Counted from the first letter of the stretch, positions 23,049-33,899 are shown. The stretch: DNA of 64,000 bases from Glossina fuscipes (GCF_014805625.2 NW_024003752.1:454784-518783); one strand, 5' to 3'. Notes: generated by a model from the letters alone, not told the origin. Translations and numbers: made by a program.

Positions 23049-24314
23049 TTAGTTTAGGGAAAAAGAAATCCATTATTTTTATATGAACTTCAGGATTTTA
23101 TTTAACATGCTTCGGATTGTCCGATTTGGGTCAAATATGCACCGTTTTGTTGTACGATTTGTTGCCATTTTAAAGGTAACTTCAAAATGCCTCTCTCATA
23201 GAAGTCCTGGTCTCTATTTGCAAAAAACTCTAGTAGTCGATTTTCACAATCCTCCCTAGATTCCAAATTTTTATCATTAAAGAAATTTTGCAATGCAAGA
23301 AAAAGATGATAATCGCTTGGTGCCAAGTCCGGACTGTATGGCGGATGCATTAAAACTTCCCAACCAAGCTCCCGAAGTTTCTGGCGAGTCACTGTAGATG
23401 TGTGTGGCCTAGCGTTGTCCTGGTGGAACACGACACCTCTCCTGTTGGTCAATTCTGGCCGTTTCTGGTCAATCGCTATCTTCAAACGGTCCACTTGTTG
23501 ACAGTAGAGATCAGAATTTAGCGTTTGGCCATATGAAAGCAACTCATAATAAATAATCCCCTTCCAGTCCCACCAAATGCATAGCAAATCCTTCCTGGCC
23601 GTTTGAGGTGCTTCACCGCTCTTTGACCACGATCGTTTTCGCACAGGGTTACCGTATGTGATCCATTTCTCATCCCCAGTCACCATCCGTTTAAGAAATG
23701 GGTCTATCTCATTCCGTTTGGCCAAGGCTTCGCAGATAGAAATTCGATCCATCATGTTTTTTTCTGTTAATTGGTGTGGCACCCAAACATCGACCTCCTT
23801 TTTGAATCCAGCTTTGTGTAAATGGTTTAAAACTGTTTTATGGTCGATTTTTAGCTCCTGGGCGATGTGACGACTGCTAACATGCCGGTCAACTTCGATC
23901 TTTTCTCCGATTTTATCGACATTTTCGACGACCGGCCTACCTGCGCGAGGTGCATCTTTAACATCAAAAATTCCTGAACGGAATCTACGAAACCAAAATT
24001 GCACATAATTGGCTGTTACAGTATCGGAACCATAAACACCATTCACAATTTTAGCCGCCTGGCTTGCATTTTCGCCTTTGTCAAAGAAAAACTGTAAAAT
24101 GTACCGAATTTCCTCTTTGTTCACTTTCATTTTTAACACGCTGTAACTCACAACTGAATGCACCAAACAAAAAACAGCAAAAGAATTTTTTTACTGCGAA
24201 ATGTCACCTTTCCAATGACCATAAATATGAAATTGTTTGATCGATACTTTACGAGAAATCTATCAGTGCAGCCATCTACCGAAAAAATAATGGATTTCTT
24301 TTTCCCCAAACTAA
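23049..24314 (-). mobile_element. mariner transposon, copy 1 (intact transposase frame)
   Basis: The element is 1266 bp, flanked on both sides by the TA target duplication (23047-23048 and 24315-24316). The two ends form an imperfect inverted repeat of about 32 bp beginning TTAGTTT(G/A)GGGAAAAAGA. It is oriented minus and holds one long transposase frame. Copy 2 at 36070-37335 has exactly the same length. Only a few differences separate the inverted repeats, including a G-to-A change in the left end (AGGG for GGGG). It sits in the 40.8-kb intron, in the same sense as the host gene. Confidence 0.95.
23102..24166 (-). CDS. mariner transposase (open frame)
   Basis: Cut-and-paste DNA transposase of the Tc1/mariner superfamily, 354 codons from the first ATG. 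The second ATG, at codon 13 (MKVNKEEIRY), is the more usual mariner start and gives 342. The N-terminal half carries the paired helix-turn-helix DNA-binding region, with the linker containing WVPHQLTEKN. The catalytic D,D34D triad is visible as TGDEKW, HQDNARPHTS and YSPDLAPSDYHLF. The C terminus (FFANRDQDFYERGI, KWQQIVQQNGAYL) resembles the mellifera-type subfamily as I remember it. Between SGEAPQT and LLCIWWDWKG the spacing looks about seven residues shorter than in relatives I recall. No stop or frameshift interrupts it, so it could in principle be expressed. Confidence 0.93.
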   Translation of the reverse strand: MVHSVVSYSVLKMKVNKEEIRYILQFFFDKGENASQAAKIVNGVYGSDTVTANYVQFWFRRFRSGIFDVKDAPRAGRPVVENVDKIGEKIEVDRHVSSRHIAQELKIDHKTVLNHLHKAGFKKEVDVWVPHQLTEKNMMDRISICEALAKRNEIDPFLKRMVTGDEKWITYGNPVRKRSWSKSGEAPQTARKDLLCIWWDWKGIIYYELLSYGQTLNSDLYCQQVDRLKIAIDQKRPELTNRRGVVFHQDNARPHTSTVTRQKLRELGWEVLMHPPYSPDLAPSDYHLFLALQNFFNDKNLESREDCENRLLEFFANRDQDFYERGILKLPLKWQQIVQQNGAYLTQIGQSEAC

Positions 24315-24319
24315 TATGT

Positions 24320-25920
24320 CGCCGCAATTGTTCGAAAAATGGAGAAATATTGAAATATTTTCTGTTGTGACATCTCTGCTGAACTAACAAAACCAAAAAA
24401 CAATTCTGAACCTCTTCTAGAACCAGTAATATAAAACAGAATATAAAAGGAATCTCAATATCTGTGCCGGTCAATATGAATAGAGCTGCGTAAGGGCCAG
24501 TTTGAAGCCAAGTAAAGTAATATGCTTTGTATGGTGGGATTGGACAAGAATCATTCATAACGAACTATTGTATTCTTCTTCTATTCTCATCTCCCAAGAG
24601 TTAACGTGATTGAGATAAAGCGTTTATTAAGAAAGATGTGAATGCGATCATGATAATGAACGACTACATTTAAATTCAATGATACGGGAAGGATAGAGAA
24701 AGCTTGGCTGGGAAGATTTGGATTTCTGTATAAGTATAAAGATGGTGGACAAGCTTAGTGTGAGAAAAAGCTATAATGGCGGGTTATATATGTAATTTCC
24801 ACCAATCTTATGGGATACACCAAGGATTCAGACATGGAAAACGTAGGGAATTATTATTCATCCATAAAAAGTGAATTAATCACAACATAAACCAAATCTT
24901 TGTTATCATAATAGTATGATCTATACGTCTAATGACCCCTGCTCTTAAAACGATAAAAAATCATTGAAAACAGCATGGGCAACACATTTCCCTAATATTC
25001 CATAAAGTTTTATTATGTCATTCTTAAGTCTGTGCATGCACACATAATCACTAATTTACAAAATACTTATGCGTAGGTGTTATTCAACAGGCTTTGTAAC
25101 ATTGCAAGTATAACAACGGACACGAGGAAAGAAAGAAAGAAAAAAGCAAATATCATTGTTTTACTTGCTCAGCGGCAGTTATGCGCAGAGGTATAACAAA
25201 AATTAATAATACTAATCGTTTTCCGAACTAAGATGGTGATATAACCTCAATTTGTACTTGCATGACAGTCCTTCGTTCTAAAAAAGGACACTTCATTTTC
25301 TTGTAATATTAATGGCGGTCTATACGTACTTGACTAACAGCACTGCGGTCTAAGACGGCGTTTTCGCCTTTTACCATTGCCTACTTGGCAGAAGCACTTC
25401 CGCGATCGCTCTCCTGCCCGAAATGAAATCTTTGTTCCTTAACATTGCTGAGCACACTAGATCTTTGTTCTATATAAAATATTGGAAAATTAGCGATCAT
25501 ATGCATAGAATAAAACCACAAAAATTACAAATGAGTTTTAATCATCTGGGCTGTCAATGTGCTTACGTTTTTCCCTCCATGCAAGCTTGATGTGAAATTC
25601 TTTACCTTAAAATCACGTTAGAAATGAATTATATTTCCGTTAATAAGGGATCAGCTGGAAAACCGTGAAGAGAAAATACCGTTATCTATCTTATTTATCT
25701 ATTTATAGTATAGGTATCATAAGCATAAACTGAAACAGAATGGGCTGGATGTTATTAATGACGATAATGCCGATGAAGATATTATTATCTTCGTAGGTAT
25801 ATGTAGAACAAAAGGAGTAATTTAAATTTCTTTACCTTTTATCCTCATTGCAATTAACGAATCATATTTTTATACACACTGATTTAAAGCACTTGGGTTT
25901 ATTTTGTTAAAAAAATATAT
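24320..25920. other. Unassigned intronic stretch
   Basis: AT-rich with no recognisable gene or element. The minus frame at 24558-24148 runs out of the mariner end into flank and is not a separate gene. Confidence 0.45.
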
Positions 25921-25925
25921 TATTA

Positions 25926-27120
25926 AAGAACTCAAAGTGGATCAGCTCAAATAGGAGCTGGGAAAAAGAAACCTTTGTACAGTCGGTAGCAAAGCTGAAT
26001 TAAAACAAAGACTGGTTGAACATCTATAAAAATACGGACAGGACCCGTCCACTTTTGAATTTGAATATAATATCGAGGGAAGGGAGCAAGCCGACAACTT
26101 GGGAGGAACAGAACAAACAGCTGCAGGGGAAAAATACAGCGAAGAAAAAAGCGAAGACGGTAGCATATCAAACGCCGTTTTTATGCAGTTTATGCAGCAA
26201 ATGCAACAACAAATGCAACAAGAAACACAACAGATAGAATGAAAAATTGATGAGAGAATTTAGGAAAATCAACGCATCCTGCGAACACTTATAGGTGAAA
26301 CGTACCAGCCGGTAAAGTTAATGTGCTGGAAGAAAAAGTTAATAATGCGATAGGCCACTTGTATGCCAGAATAAATGTACAGGAAAAAGATGGAGACGCC
26401 GTGAAAAGTGAAATAAAAGCCTTAAAAAGAGAAATGGCTCAGCTACAAACTACCTTAAAAAAGCTGTACCGACGTCACCGAAAAGCATGTTTACGGATGT
26501 TTACGGAAACGCTTGGCTTTGTGCTTACACAAGAAGCAGCTAGTATGCTGTGGAAGTCAAACATGAGGATGAGACGCACGGAAGTTACCAGCGAGAACGA
26601 TATCTCGGATGTGGTTTGCGCCACGCTTCTACAAGTCCTGCGCGAAAATAAGCGAATGCCGGTTTCAAAAATACGCAAATGACTGCCAAAAACCTGCTCA
26701 TTTTGCACGAGAATGCCGATCTAAACACAAAAGAACACACTTCCTACACGGAATATTAGTGAAGAATGTCCGAAGAGGCAGAATAAGAACAAGAGACTAA
26801 AAGCAACCGTGTGTAGATGCTACAATTGCGACAAAGTTGGGCACATTCCTCGTGACTGTAAATTTCGAAGGAAGGACACGCCTTTGAGGTTGCCCATCAA
26901 CAGTGAAGCAGGCGTACAGCATAAATGCCACTTAAAGGATTTAAATCGAGGAAATTGCCGGATGACTGAGGCATGGAGAGAAGACCGTAAGTGGCAGAAT
27001 GAAAGTTAGATACGATCTGCGTGCTAACGCCCATGGATTTAAGGAAGGGAATTTAGTGTTATTGTACAATTCATTACGCGAAAAAGGTATGTGCGATGGA
27101 ACTGGCATCGATTAGCGGGA
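25926..27120 (+). mobile_element. Internally deleted Ty3/gypsy-like element: SAP-motif Gag joined to integrase C terminus
   Basis: The plus strand begins with KELKVDQLK, a stop, then ELGKRNLCTVGSKAELKQRL. This pattern fits a SAP DNA-binding motif (about 35 residues) at the N terminus of Gag. A Lys-rich stretch follows to 26237. A charged, coiled-coil-like region (LEEKVNNAIGHLYARIN) is at 26323-26682, then a degenerate knuckle (KPAHFAREC, 26690-26720) and an intact CYNCDKVGHIPRDC at 26815-26860. At about 27000 the reading switches to RYDLRANAHGFKEGNLVLLY, which resembles the integrase C-terminal domain of gypsy elements. The whole of protease, RT, RNase H and integrase core is missing. No LTRs are recognised. 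Confidence 0.65.
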
Positions 27121-27129
27121 AAACCAGAC

Positions 27130-28090
27130 AGGGATTGAATATAAAAACTATGAATTTGGGCATAGTAACATGCTTGTAAAAATGTATGTAAATAGAATAT
27201 TTGTGGAAGGGGGAGTTAGTCGGGCAAGAACATTTGAGTTGAAAGTACGACCAAAATAAATTGTGAATAATTCTACATTTAAGAAATATAATTCACGGTC
27301 TGTTTTTGTTCGACATGATGTAAAAAGAACACCCAATATCAAAAGGTAATAGGCAAGATAGAGATTGTAATAAAAACAAAAATGCAAGAAAGTTTGTCAC
27401 GTACACAAAAAATGATCACTCAAATTAGACGTAAAGCTCATACTATTAAGGACGCAGTAAGTAAGGAGCAAGCTAAGAGATAAACTGTAAACAAGCACAA
27501 AAGACAAGAAAGAGGGAGACTTATTAGGGAGACCTAGTGCAGAAACCAAATTAAATATCGCGATAATAAGTTCAATATAATTCAATCAATTTAATCAATT
27601 TAAACACTTATACTTTGAGAATTAATTACGTTTCTAATTATCGTGGTATGCTCTTGACTCTCTGGTTCACCTTGACACACGGCATGTAAAATCCAGCTGA
27701 CTCTTGAATTCCTACCTAAGGCTAGGTGAAAACAACTTTTTAAGTAAAATAATGGCAAAACCAACGCAGGCTTATCCCATTGTAGAGTGAAACGTACACT
27801 GTTTATATTTTCAAGGTATAAAAAATATTTCGTCTCACAACAGCTGTCCTATCGTATATAACAACCGTGAACTCCATAGAGATATGCTATTTTCAAAGTT
27901 GGAGAAAATTATGTGTGAAAAATTCATGCAATATATAAACAAATTATGTTTCCAATCAAGTTTTCTACCTGTACGCTTATCATAATAATAAAGATATGTT
28001 CGTGTTAAAACAAGAGCTTTGTTTATTGCTAGCACTAGCGTCAAGGGCCATCAGCTCACCCAAAGTAATATTGATGTGTTTTGTATATAC
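27130..28090. other. Unassigned stretch
   Basis: AT-rich; probably flank or UTR of the adjacent gypsy remnant and LINE. No motif recognised. Confidence 0.4.
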
Positions 28091-28110
28091 CTGTGTGTGT
28101 TGGATTTATA

Positions 28111-28323
28111 CTAACGGAAAAGAATTGCAATGCAATTAAGGGACCTTAGACTGTCGGTGCGTATGCAGAATTTAATGCTACGCTGTGAAACAAAAGTTAC
28201 TGCATCGTAAATCCCTACCGCTTCAACGATAAACACGGAACAATAATCGTTTAAAAGACCACCTATTATTTCGTTAATACCTTTAACATCTTTACCACAA
28301 CAATCTTTAATAGGGAACAGCAT
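28111..28323 (-). pseudogene. RNase H domain remnant of the minus-strand LINE
   Basis: A 70-codon frame whose middle, LLNDYCSVFIVEAVGIYDAV then FCIRTDSLRSLNCI, follows the 'FTAEA-AI--A' and 'I-TDS-S-L-AI' blocks of LINE RNase H. The Glu and Asp catalytic positions are kept. The N-terminal 'TDGS' Asp and C-terminal His-Asp blocks are not visible. Non-functional alone. Confidence 0.65.
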
Positions 28324-28899
28324 TATCCATTTTAGATGCGTCGGCGTATGACATATCCATCCAGCTAATTAACGGCGCGTAAATCTTTAAAGGTTTCCGA
28401 TAGATAAAGGTTAAGTTTCTATCATGGTAAACTTGAATAGCGTTGAAGAAATGAAATGCTACCAAGATTTTCTTTCTTGACAAAATAATCGCAAAAGATT
28501 GTAGTGGATTAAATTTTTCGGATGGTTTTCCTTTTTATTTGTGATATCCTTTTCCTTTACTCTTTGTGATATCTGCAAGCAATAAACGATTATTGCTGTA
28601 AAAGACTTTGGAGAACGGTTGTAGCTTACCAAATTGAAAATGTTGAGGTAGAACTGGGTGCACCGAGTTTTTTTAAATATTTTAAATAGGCGTAGTCGAA
28701 AACGCATGAAGAATTTTATGAATAGCTGGACCGTTTAAAGGCTCAATATAACTTTTGACAGATTTTCCTTAAATTTTCAAACAATAGTCAATTAGAAATA
28801 GAATCCATGATCGAATAGCTCTAAATAGTGAGGATGGATGTACGAAGTATCGTAAAAAGCAAAGTATTGCTTAGACGAGACAAATTTAGTGATGAAAAG

Positions 28900-29720
28900 G
28901 CTTAGATTTTTTCATTATTTAATCAGCGAGAAAAGGACATGGACCTTTGGAATTGTTCTCTTCGTCCACTTAATTGATAAAGACATTGTTAAAGAAAAAG
29001 CATGGAAGGACATATTTGCGTTTCCGGGATAAGTGAAGTAATCCGCATTTATCCAGAGAAATTGCTGAAATTTGACAGAATATTTGTAAAAATTTTTCAT
29101 ATCATAATCTGCATAAATGCAATGATCAGCTTCGTTGTAGCTAGATATTACTCGGCTAGCTTTATTTGAGACGATTTACTTTAACTTTATTTAGGATAAA
29201 TTATGTACAGTGGAGATCCCTGTGGAATCCCATTACTTAATGGATAAATACGCGTTTGATTTTGATACAGAATTCTCCTTTAATAAGAAACCCGTATAAA
29301 ATTTTAAATTTTAGGATTTACTTTCCAAATTGAAAATTTTTCCAATAAGTCATGGGATCGAATACGGCCAAAAGCTCGAAAATAAGCGCTAAAAAGTACA
29401 TGGTTGCGGCATGATACCGCATTGCTAGCAAAATTATCGGAATGCAACAGGCAGTCAATACGCTGTCAGCACGCTGTCCTTTTTTAAAAGCACTTTGATT
29501 ATGACGAATGAAAATGTTTTTTGGTAAAAACCAAGACGGTCTATTTGCAATGATTTTTTCAGAGAATCTCTCCTTGAATGAGAGCAAAGAAATTAGAAAT
29601 TCTTACTGTTACAGCCGTTTTCCAATTTTATGAGCTATGAGCCGTTTTTAAACTATTACTGTAAAAATTTGCAATACGTTGTTCTAAAACTACAGGTGCG
29701 TTAGTAACCACAGAGTAGGA
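28900..29720 (-). pseudogene. Reverse transcriptase remnant of the minus-strand LINE
   Basis: The frame at 29587-29318 covers RT fingers: SFKERFSEKIIANRPSWFL, then FIRHNQSAFKKGQRADSVL, then a degenerate segment where 'LDI-KAFD-V' should be (LALIFELLAVFDPMTYW). Further downstream on the minus strand, 29270-29220 reads RIYPLSNGIPQGSPL, the conserved RT 'G-PQGS-LSP' block. The thumb-side region near 29100-28900 is recognisable only by a loose 'HLSRKRKY' pattern. The catalytic Asp-Asp is not preserved. Confidence 0.65.
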
Positions 29721-29927
29721 TATTCATTGAAACCAGGCGACTTTTCCTGAATGGCCCACAGAGAAGATTTGTAGGAAAACAAGTAGGCGTTGGTTTTATT
29801 TTTTTTGGGATGTCAAGTTTTCTTTTTTATTGGGAACGTTTTTTTGATTATTCAACTTTTGGATTTTGTTGAGTTCAGTAAAAAATAAATAAAAAAAAAA
29901 AAAAAATTAATTTAAAAATTTTAATAA

Positions 29928-30412
29928 TTAAAAAAAAGATATTCCCAAATAAAAAAAAAAAAAAAAATATTCCGTTGAAATATGTCATCCGTGAAGTAAA
30001 GACTTTTTTTTAAATAATCTAAAAAAAGAAGAAAATTGACAACCCAACGCGAGTGCACTAAATAATCCAGTTCGCTAATTATATTAATGTTGTGACCGGA
30101 CTCCTGAGTCATTTGTACCCTTAAAGAAAGGACATTCCCATTACAAAAAAAAAAAAAAAAAAATTATTATTCAGTTGAAATATGTCATCCGTAAAGTAAA
30201 GACTTTTTTTTAGTAATCTAAAAAAGAAGAAATTTTCCAATCCAACGCGAGTGCATTAAATAATTCAGTTCGCTAATTATATTAATGACGTGACCGGACT
30301 CCTGAGTCATTTGTACCCTTGAAGAAAGGATATTCCCAATATAAAAAAAAGTATTGAGTTGAAGTATGTCATCCGTAAAGTAAAGACTTTTTTTTTAAGT
30401 TTAAAAAAAAAA
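29928..30412. repeat. Tandem repeat, unit about 195 bp, about 2.4 copies
   Basis: Units begin 'attccc(a/t)a' at 29941, 30134 and 30332 (spacings 193 and 198). They share a poly-A stretch, 'gttgaaatatgtcatccgt-aagtaaagactttttttt', 'ccaacgcgagtgca-taaataat-cagttcgctaattatattaatg', 'gaccggactcctgagtcatttgtaccctt' and 'aagaaagga'. The third copy stops after the 'aagacttttttt' block. Very similar units suggest recent duplication or satellite-like amplification. The unit has no clear coding capacity. Confidence 0.9.
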
Positions 30413-30521
30413 AAATAAATAAACATTTCTTACGACACTTAAAGAAGAGCTAAAAATAACTAGAAGCAGATAATTTTAACCAATTGAAGATCGCTTGTTT
30501 GAAAAGAACCAAAAACACACA

Positions 30522-30659
30522 ATGTGTGAAAATATGCACATGCAAGCCGGTCAATACGAAAATCAAATCGGTGGAAAATTTTGAGAGGCTATATCAGATG
30601 AGTATCGCATAGTCGCCACTGGCACGTATTACGGTGACAGTGATTTGCAACTGGTGTAG
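30522..30659 (+). pseudogene. beta-tubulin N-terminal fragment (pseudogene)
   Basis: From ATG at 30522 the sequence reads 45 codons matching the start of beta-tubulin: ATG, then MQAGQYENQIGGKF (QAGQCGNQIG block at residues 8-17), a TGA where Trp21 belongs, then EAISDEYRIVATGTYYGDSD and LQL. A TAG ends it at 30657-30659. Similarity stops where 'ERINVYYNE' should follow. Roughly two thirds of the residues agree with the family pattern as I know it. It begins at the true initiator codon and shows no splice interruption across the region seen. The fragment sits just after the 195-bp repeat array inside the minus-strand LINE, on the opposite strand. A retrocopy or an exon captured by another element are both possible. 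Confidence 0.85.
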
Positions 30660-32959
30660 AAAATCAAAGAGCGGACGTGACAGCGGTTTCAAATTAGGTT
30701 AAACAAGTTGTATATTTTTTTTTCTCTAGGACGTCGAATGTACATTCGGCGTGACTAGGTGAGTTGTATTTTATATCATTAATATAGTTTATAATTCATA
30801 ATTTTTACGACTGTTACACAATTGTCGACAATAGGTTAAGACATTTATAATAATTACACTATAATAAAATGTTTGTAAACTAATTATGTTGTTATGATAC
30901 TGGCTGGCGAAGTAAGTGTACACATAACACACTCACATTCACTACACATCCACTTACATCTTATAAATTATAAAGATTCTATAGGGCAAAATCACTTTCA
31001 TGAACCCCCCAATTTCGGCGAGCTAGTCAGATTTCGTTAAGAGCCCTTTGAGTTGCTTAGCATGCTACAGATTCAGATTCACATATGATAATTGGGGACT
31101 CAACGATTTTAGCTGGAAGAGGGTTGCGTAACAGTGGGCTGTTGTTAGAAATAAAATTTTTAGACTACATAAATGTAGTGAAAAAGTTAGGTTTATCTGT
31201 GTTCCTGGACCGTTGTCCAGCGAAAAAATTTGCTATATCAGATCGGCCCGTGATTGTTGGCATGTGTATATTGATTACATTAATGACCACGTCTGGATTT
31301 GGTGCTCAGATTCTCTTAATTTTGAACCATAATTTTTGCGGGGATGAAAGTGGGTTGATAAACATAATGAACTTTTCAAAACATTTTCTCTTAGAGACCT
31401 TGCGTTGTAAGTTCACAATAGAGTTTGCTCTTTTATAGGCTAGCATATTAGCAATTGACCTGTCTTTTCCACGGTGTCGCTTAGTTTTTGGAGGAAGAGA
31501 AAGTTCAATGTGCTGCAATTATGGTGGTTTTTCTCACTTTATTGGGGGATTGCGTAATATAATGTAGCCAATATAATATCATACATCCTAGCCATTTCAT
31601 GGTTTCTATTCTGAGGAGCTGCGTATATGTTGTTATCATGAAGACAGTTATGACCAAATTTATGCCAAACAGCTTCGTTCTTCAAAACTGGTGAATGGAT
31701 TATAAAGGAATAATGTAAGGTATTGGAGCTATTTTCGAGCCTACTGAACTTAATGATTATGGGGAAATGATCACTTTGGGAAAGCAGTTCTTTAACAATC
31801 TCGTTTTCGGAATTATTCCTGAAAGAAAGAGTGTATACCTTCGGACGGATTTAGTTAATTGTGCTATTTCGTGGCGATTTTACATATCGCGTGTAGCTCT
31901 TAAGCGTTTAAAAATTATTTGTCAAAACCGATATTCTTAACCAAAGATATCAAACTTTCATATCGGAACCCAGACATACTTGTAGTTTCTTCGCTTATAA
32001 CCTTCAGAGACCTGTGAACTACAAAACAGGAAAATTGCGTAATCGGTTTTTCTTTATCAATAGAAGAGTTTACTATGTATTTCGGATTTTGTGCAGGAGG
32101 CGAAGTGAACTCATGAGGCGATGAATGATTCTTTTGTGTGAGGTTTTTTAATAAATAGGGTGATAATGGAAAAGGCAGAGAGGGAACGTTACAAAAATAT
32201 AATATATTTACGTCCACGACTAGTTGTCAGCAGCCAAACAAACCTATTAACCCGATCAATAAAAGTAAGTTGGCGGTTTATCAACTTAGAAAGATTACGA
32301 ACATAAATTATCTGCGGTAATTAGAGAGCTAAGTTTCTAAAGAAAATGGAAAATTTTAGCAGATGATCTTCTAGCGGATTAACTTCTAAAACAAGGAAAA
32401 TCGGAAAAAGTTGACCGCATATCAACTCAAATCGATTTCAGATATGAAAAGAAAAAGTCAAGCTTACGGGTTATCGTTGACTTTTAAATTGACAGTTTAT
32501 CGATGCGAGAACTTTTAGTTAATAAGTGAAAACCGAAATTTATTTAAATAAAAAAAGAAGAAGAATCTGAATAAAAAAATTATCAAATAATTGAAGAATC
32601 TAAAAGTGAAGAAAGATAATCCATACAATTAAACATCTCGGACTAAAAGGGAGTGAAGACTCTGACAAATATATCAAACCGAGAAAATACAACCTTAAAT
32701 AATTAACGATATTATAATAAGTGAACACTAAAGGCAATAGTTAAAATTGTTTAGAAATGTTAAATATGAAGAAAAGTATGTATAATAATAATAGAAAATA
32801 GTAAATATATTCAATATAGTACAATGAGAAATGAATATGAACAAATATTATTAACATTAAAATCAAAACAGATAACAATTTAGCAATTCAACAAATAGGA
32901 AAATTAAAAAAAACGAACTAATTGAAAACGCAAGTAACAAAATTAAATTCTGTTGAAAC

Positions 32960-33260
32960 TATTACATCTGTAAACTTTGCCCTCAAAAAAAGACAAAGAA
33001 AGTAAAAGAACAAAATTCTTGTGCTCTATAATACGAAGTGGGCGCAGTTGATTTCTTTTAGTTTCAAAAGAAAAGTTTTTGTCGTATAGGCATGTGGGTG
33101 TTGTAGGCGTGTACTTGAAAAGTGTAGATCAACTCCAAAACTTTTGCAAGCTTGTAGGCGATGTCATAATTTTCGGCAACGGAAAAAAGTTTACCACAAA
33201 TACTACAAAGCGAAAGCGGACAGATCGACGGACGAACAGGACATATTTAAGTACATTCTA
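32960..33260 (-). repeat. Dispersed repeat family, copy 4
   Basis: Parallel to copy 1 (2590-2935) over nearly its whole length: 'aaaaaagacaaagaaagtaaaagaacaaaatt', 'gtgctctataatacgaagtgggcgcagttgattt', 'ggcatgtgggtgttg', 'gtttaccacaaatactacaaag' and 'cggacgaacaggacat(g/a)ttta'. Open frames here (33079-33267, 33144-33329) are incidental. Confidence 0.65.
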
Positions 33261-33429
33261 TACTTAATCGAGTTTTTTAAGCTTGTTTCTGCGCATTATA
33301 AAGGTATTGAAAAAATAATTAAATTTTGATAAATTATAATATTGGGTGCGCGGTCAATTTGACCACTTTTTTGACTAATTAGCAAAAAACCAATTTTGCA
33401 TTCCGTTTAAAAACTAGAGGTACTTTCAG

Positions 33430-33860
33430 CTTACGGGGTGGTGTCCTTCGAGCGGTATGGACCATTTTCAATACCAACCTGCGTGCACGAACTTCTAGTA
33501 TCGGGTTCTGCCAAATTTAACGTCGATAGACTCATTTTTGCGACCAGGAGAATGTTACAACAGACATTACACATGTGGATAGGCGGACGATTGGACTGAC
33601 GGACTTGCTTAGGTCGATTTAGAATTTGATACTTTGTGGGGTTTCTGATGTTTCCTTCTGAAAGTGGCAAACGGTTTGCCAAAATGAATATACCTCTCAT
33701 CGTTTGGCGATGGATATAAAAAGTAAAAAAGTTATAATCGGTTGTGACCTAATACGTTATACCCAAAATCGTCTGCCTAAAAAGAACTAAAAGAAGCAAA
33801 AAACTAAAACAAGGAACTAGGAAGAAAGAACTAAATTTTCATACTACAACTGTAGGTTAA
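33430..33860 (-). repeat. Dispersed repeat family, copy 5 (core module present, with partial unit following)
   Basis: In reverse complement this contains 'tcgacgttaaattt...ctagaagttcgtgcacgcaggttggtattgaaaatgg', the core seen at 7.4 and 50.2 kb. Next to it, 'gagaatgttacaacagacattacacatgtggataggcggacg...tgcttaggtcgatttagaatttg' matches the module of copies 1 and 3. From 33740 the start of another unit ('cctaaaaagaactaaaagaag') follows. Confidence 0.65.
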
Positions 33861-33899
33861 AAGTAGAAAAGTAGAAATACTCAAAGTGTACAGTACACC

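Larger units (their letters stand above)
28100..32050 (-). mobile_element. I-type (RNase H-bearing) LINE, degenerate and interrupted
   Basis: On the minus strand the order of ORF2 domains is readable. The endonuclease end is at about 31.95-31.55 kb (SQSDHFPIIIKFSR), the EN-RT linker at 31.52-31.3 kb (LAYKRANSIVNLQRK, INPLSSPQKLWFKI), RT at 29.6-28.9 kb, and RNase H at 28.32-28.12 kb. The RT shows FSEKIIANRPSWFLPKN and HNQSAFKKGQ, then NGIPQGSPL in the next frame. The RNase H has DYCSVFIVEAVGIYDAV and IRTDSLRSLNCI. RNase H places it in the I/LOA group. Stops and frameshifts are everywhere. Between linker and RT sits about 1.2 kb of unrelated DNA (195-bp tandem repeats and a beta-tubulin-like fragment). 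It is distinct in sequence from the LINE at 15.85 kb. Confidence 0.7.

Noticed and set aside
23658..23870. Plus-strand frame inside mariner copy 1 (and its mirror in copy 2)
   Set aside because: Antisense shadow of the transposase, explained by codon composition.
27148..27387. Minus-strand frame as a small membrane protein
   Set aside because: Low-complexity, lies beside a gypsy remnant with no motif or splice sites.
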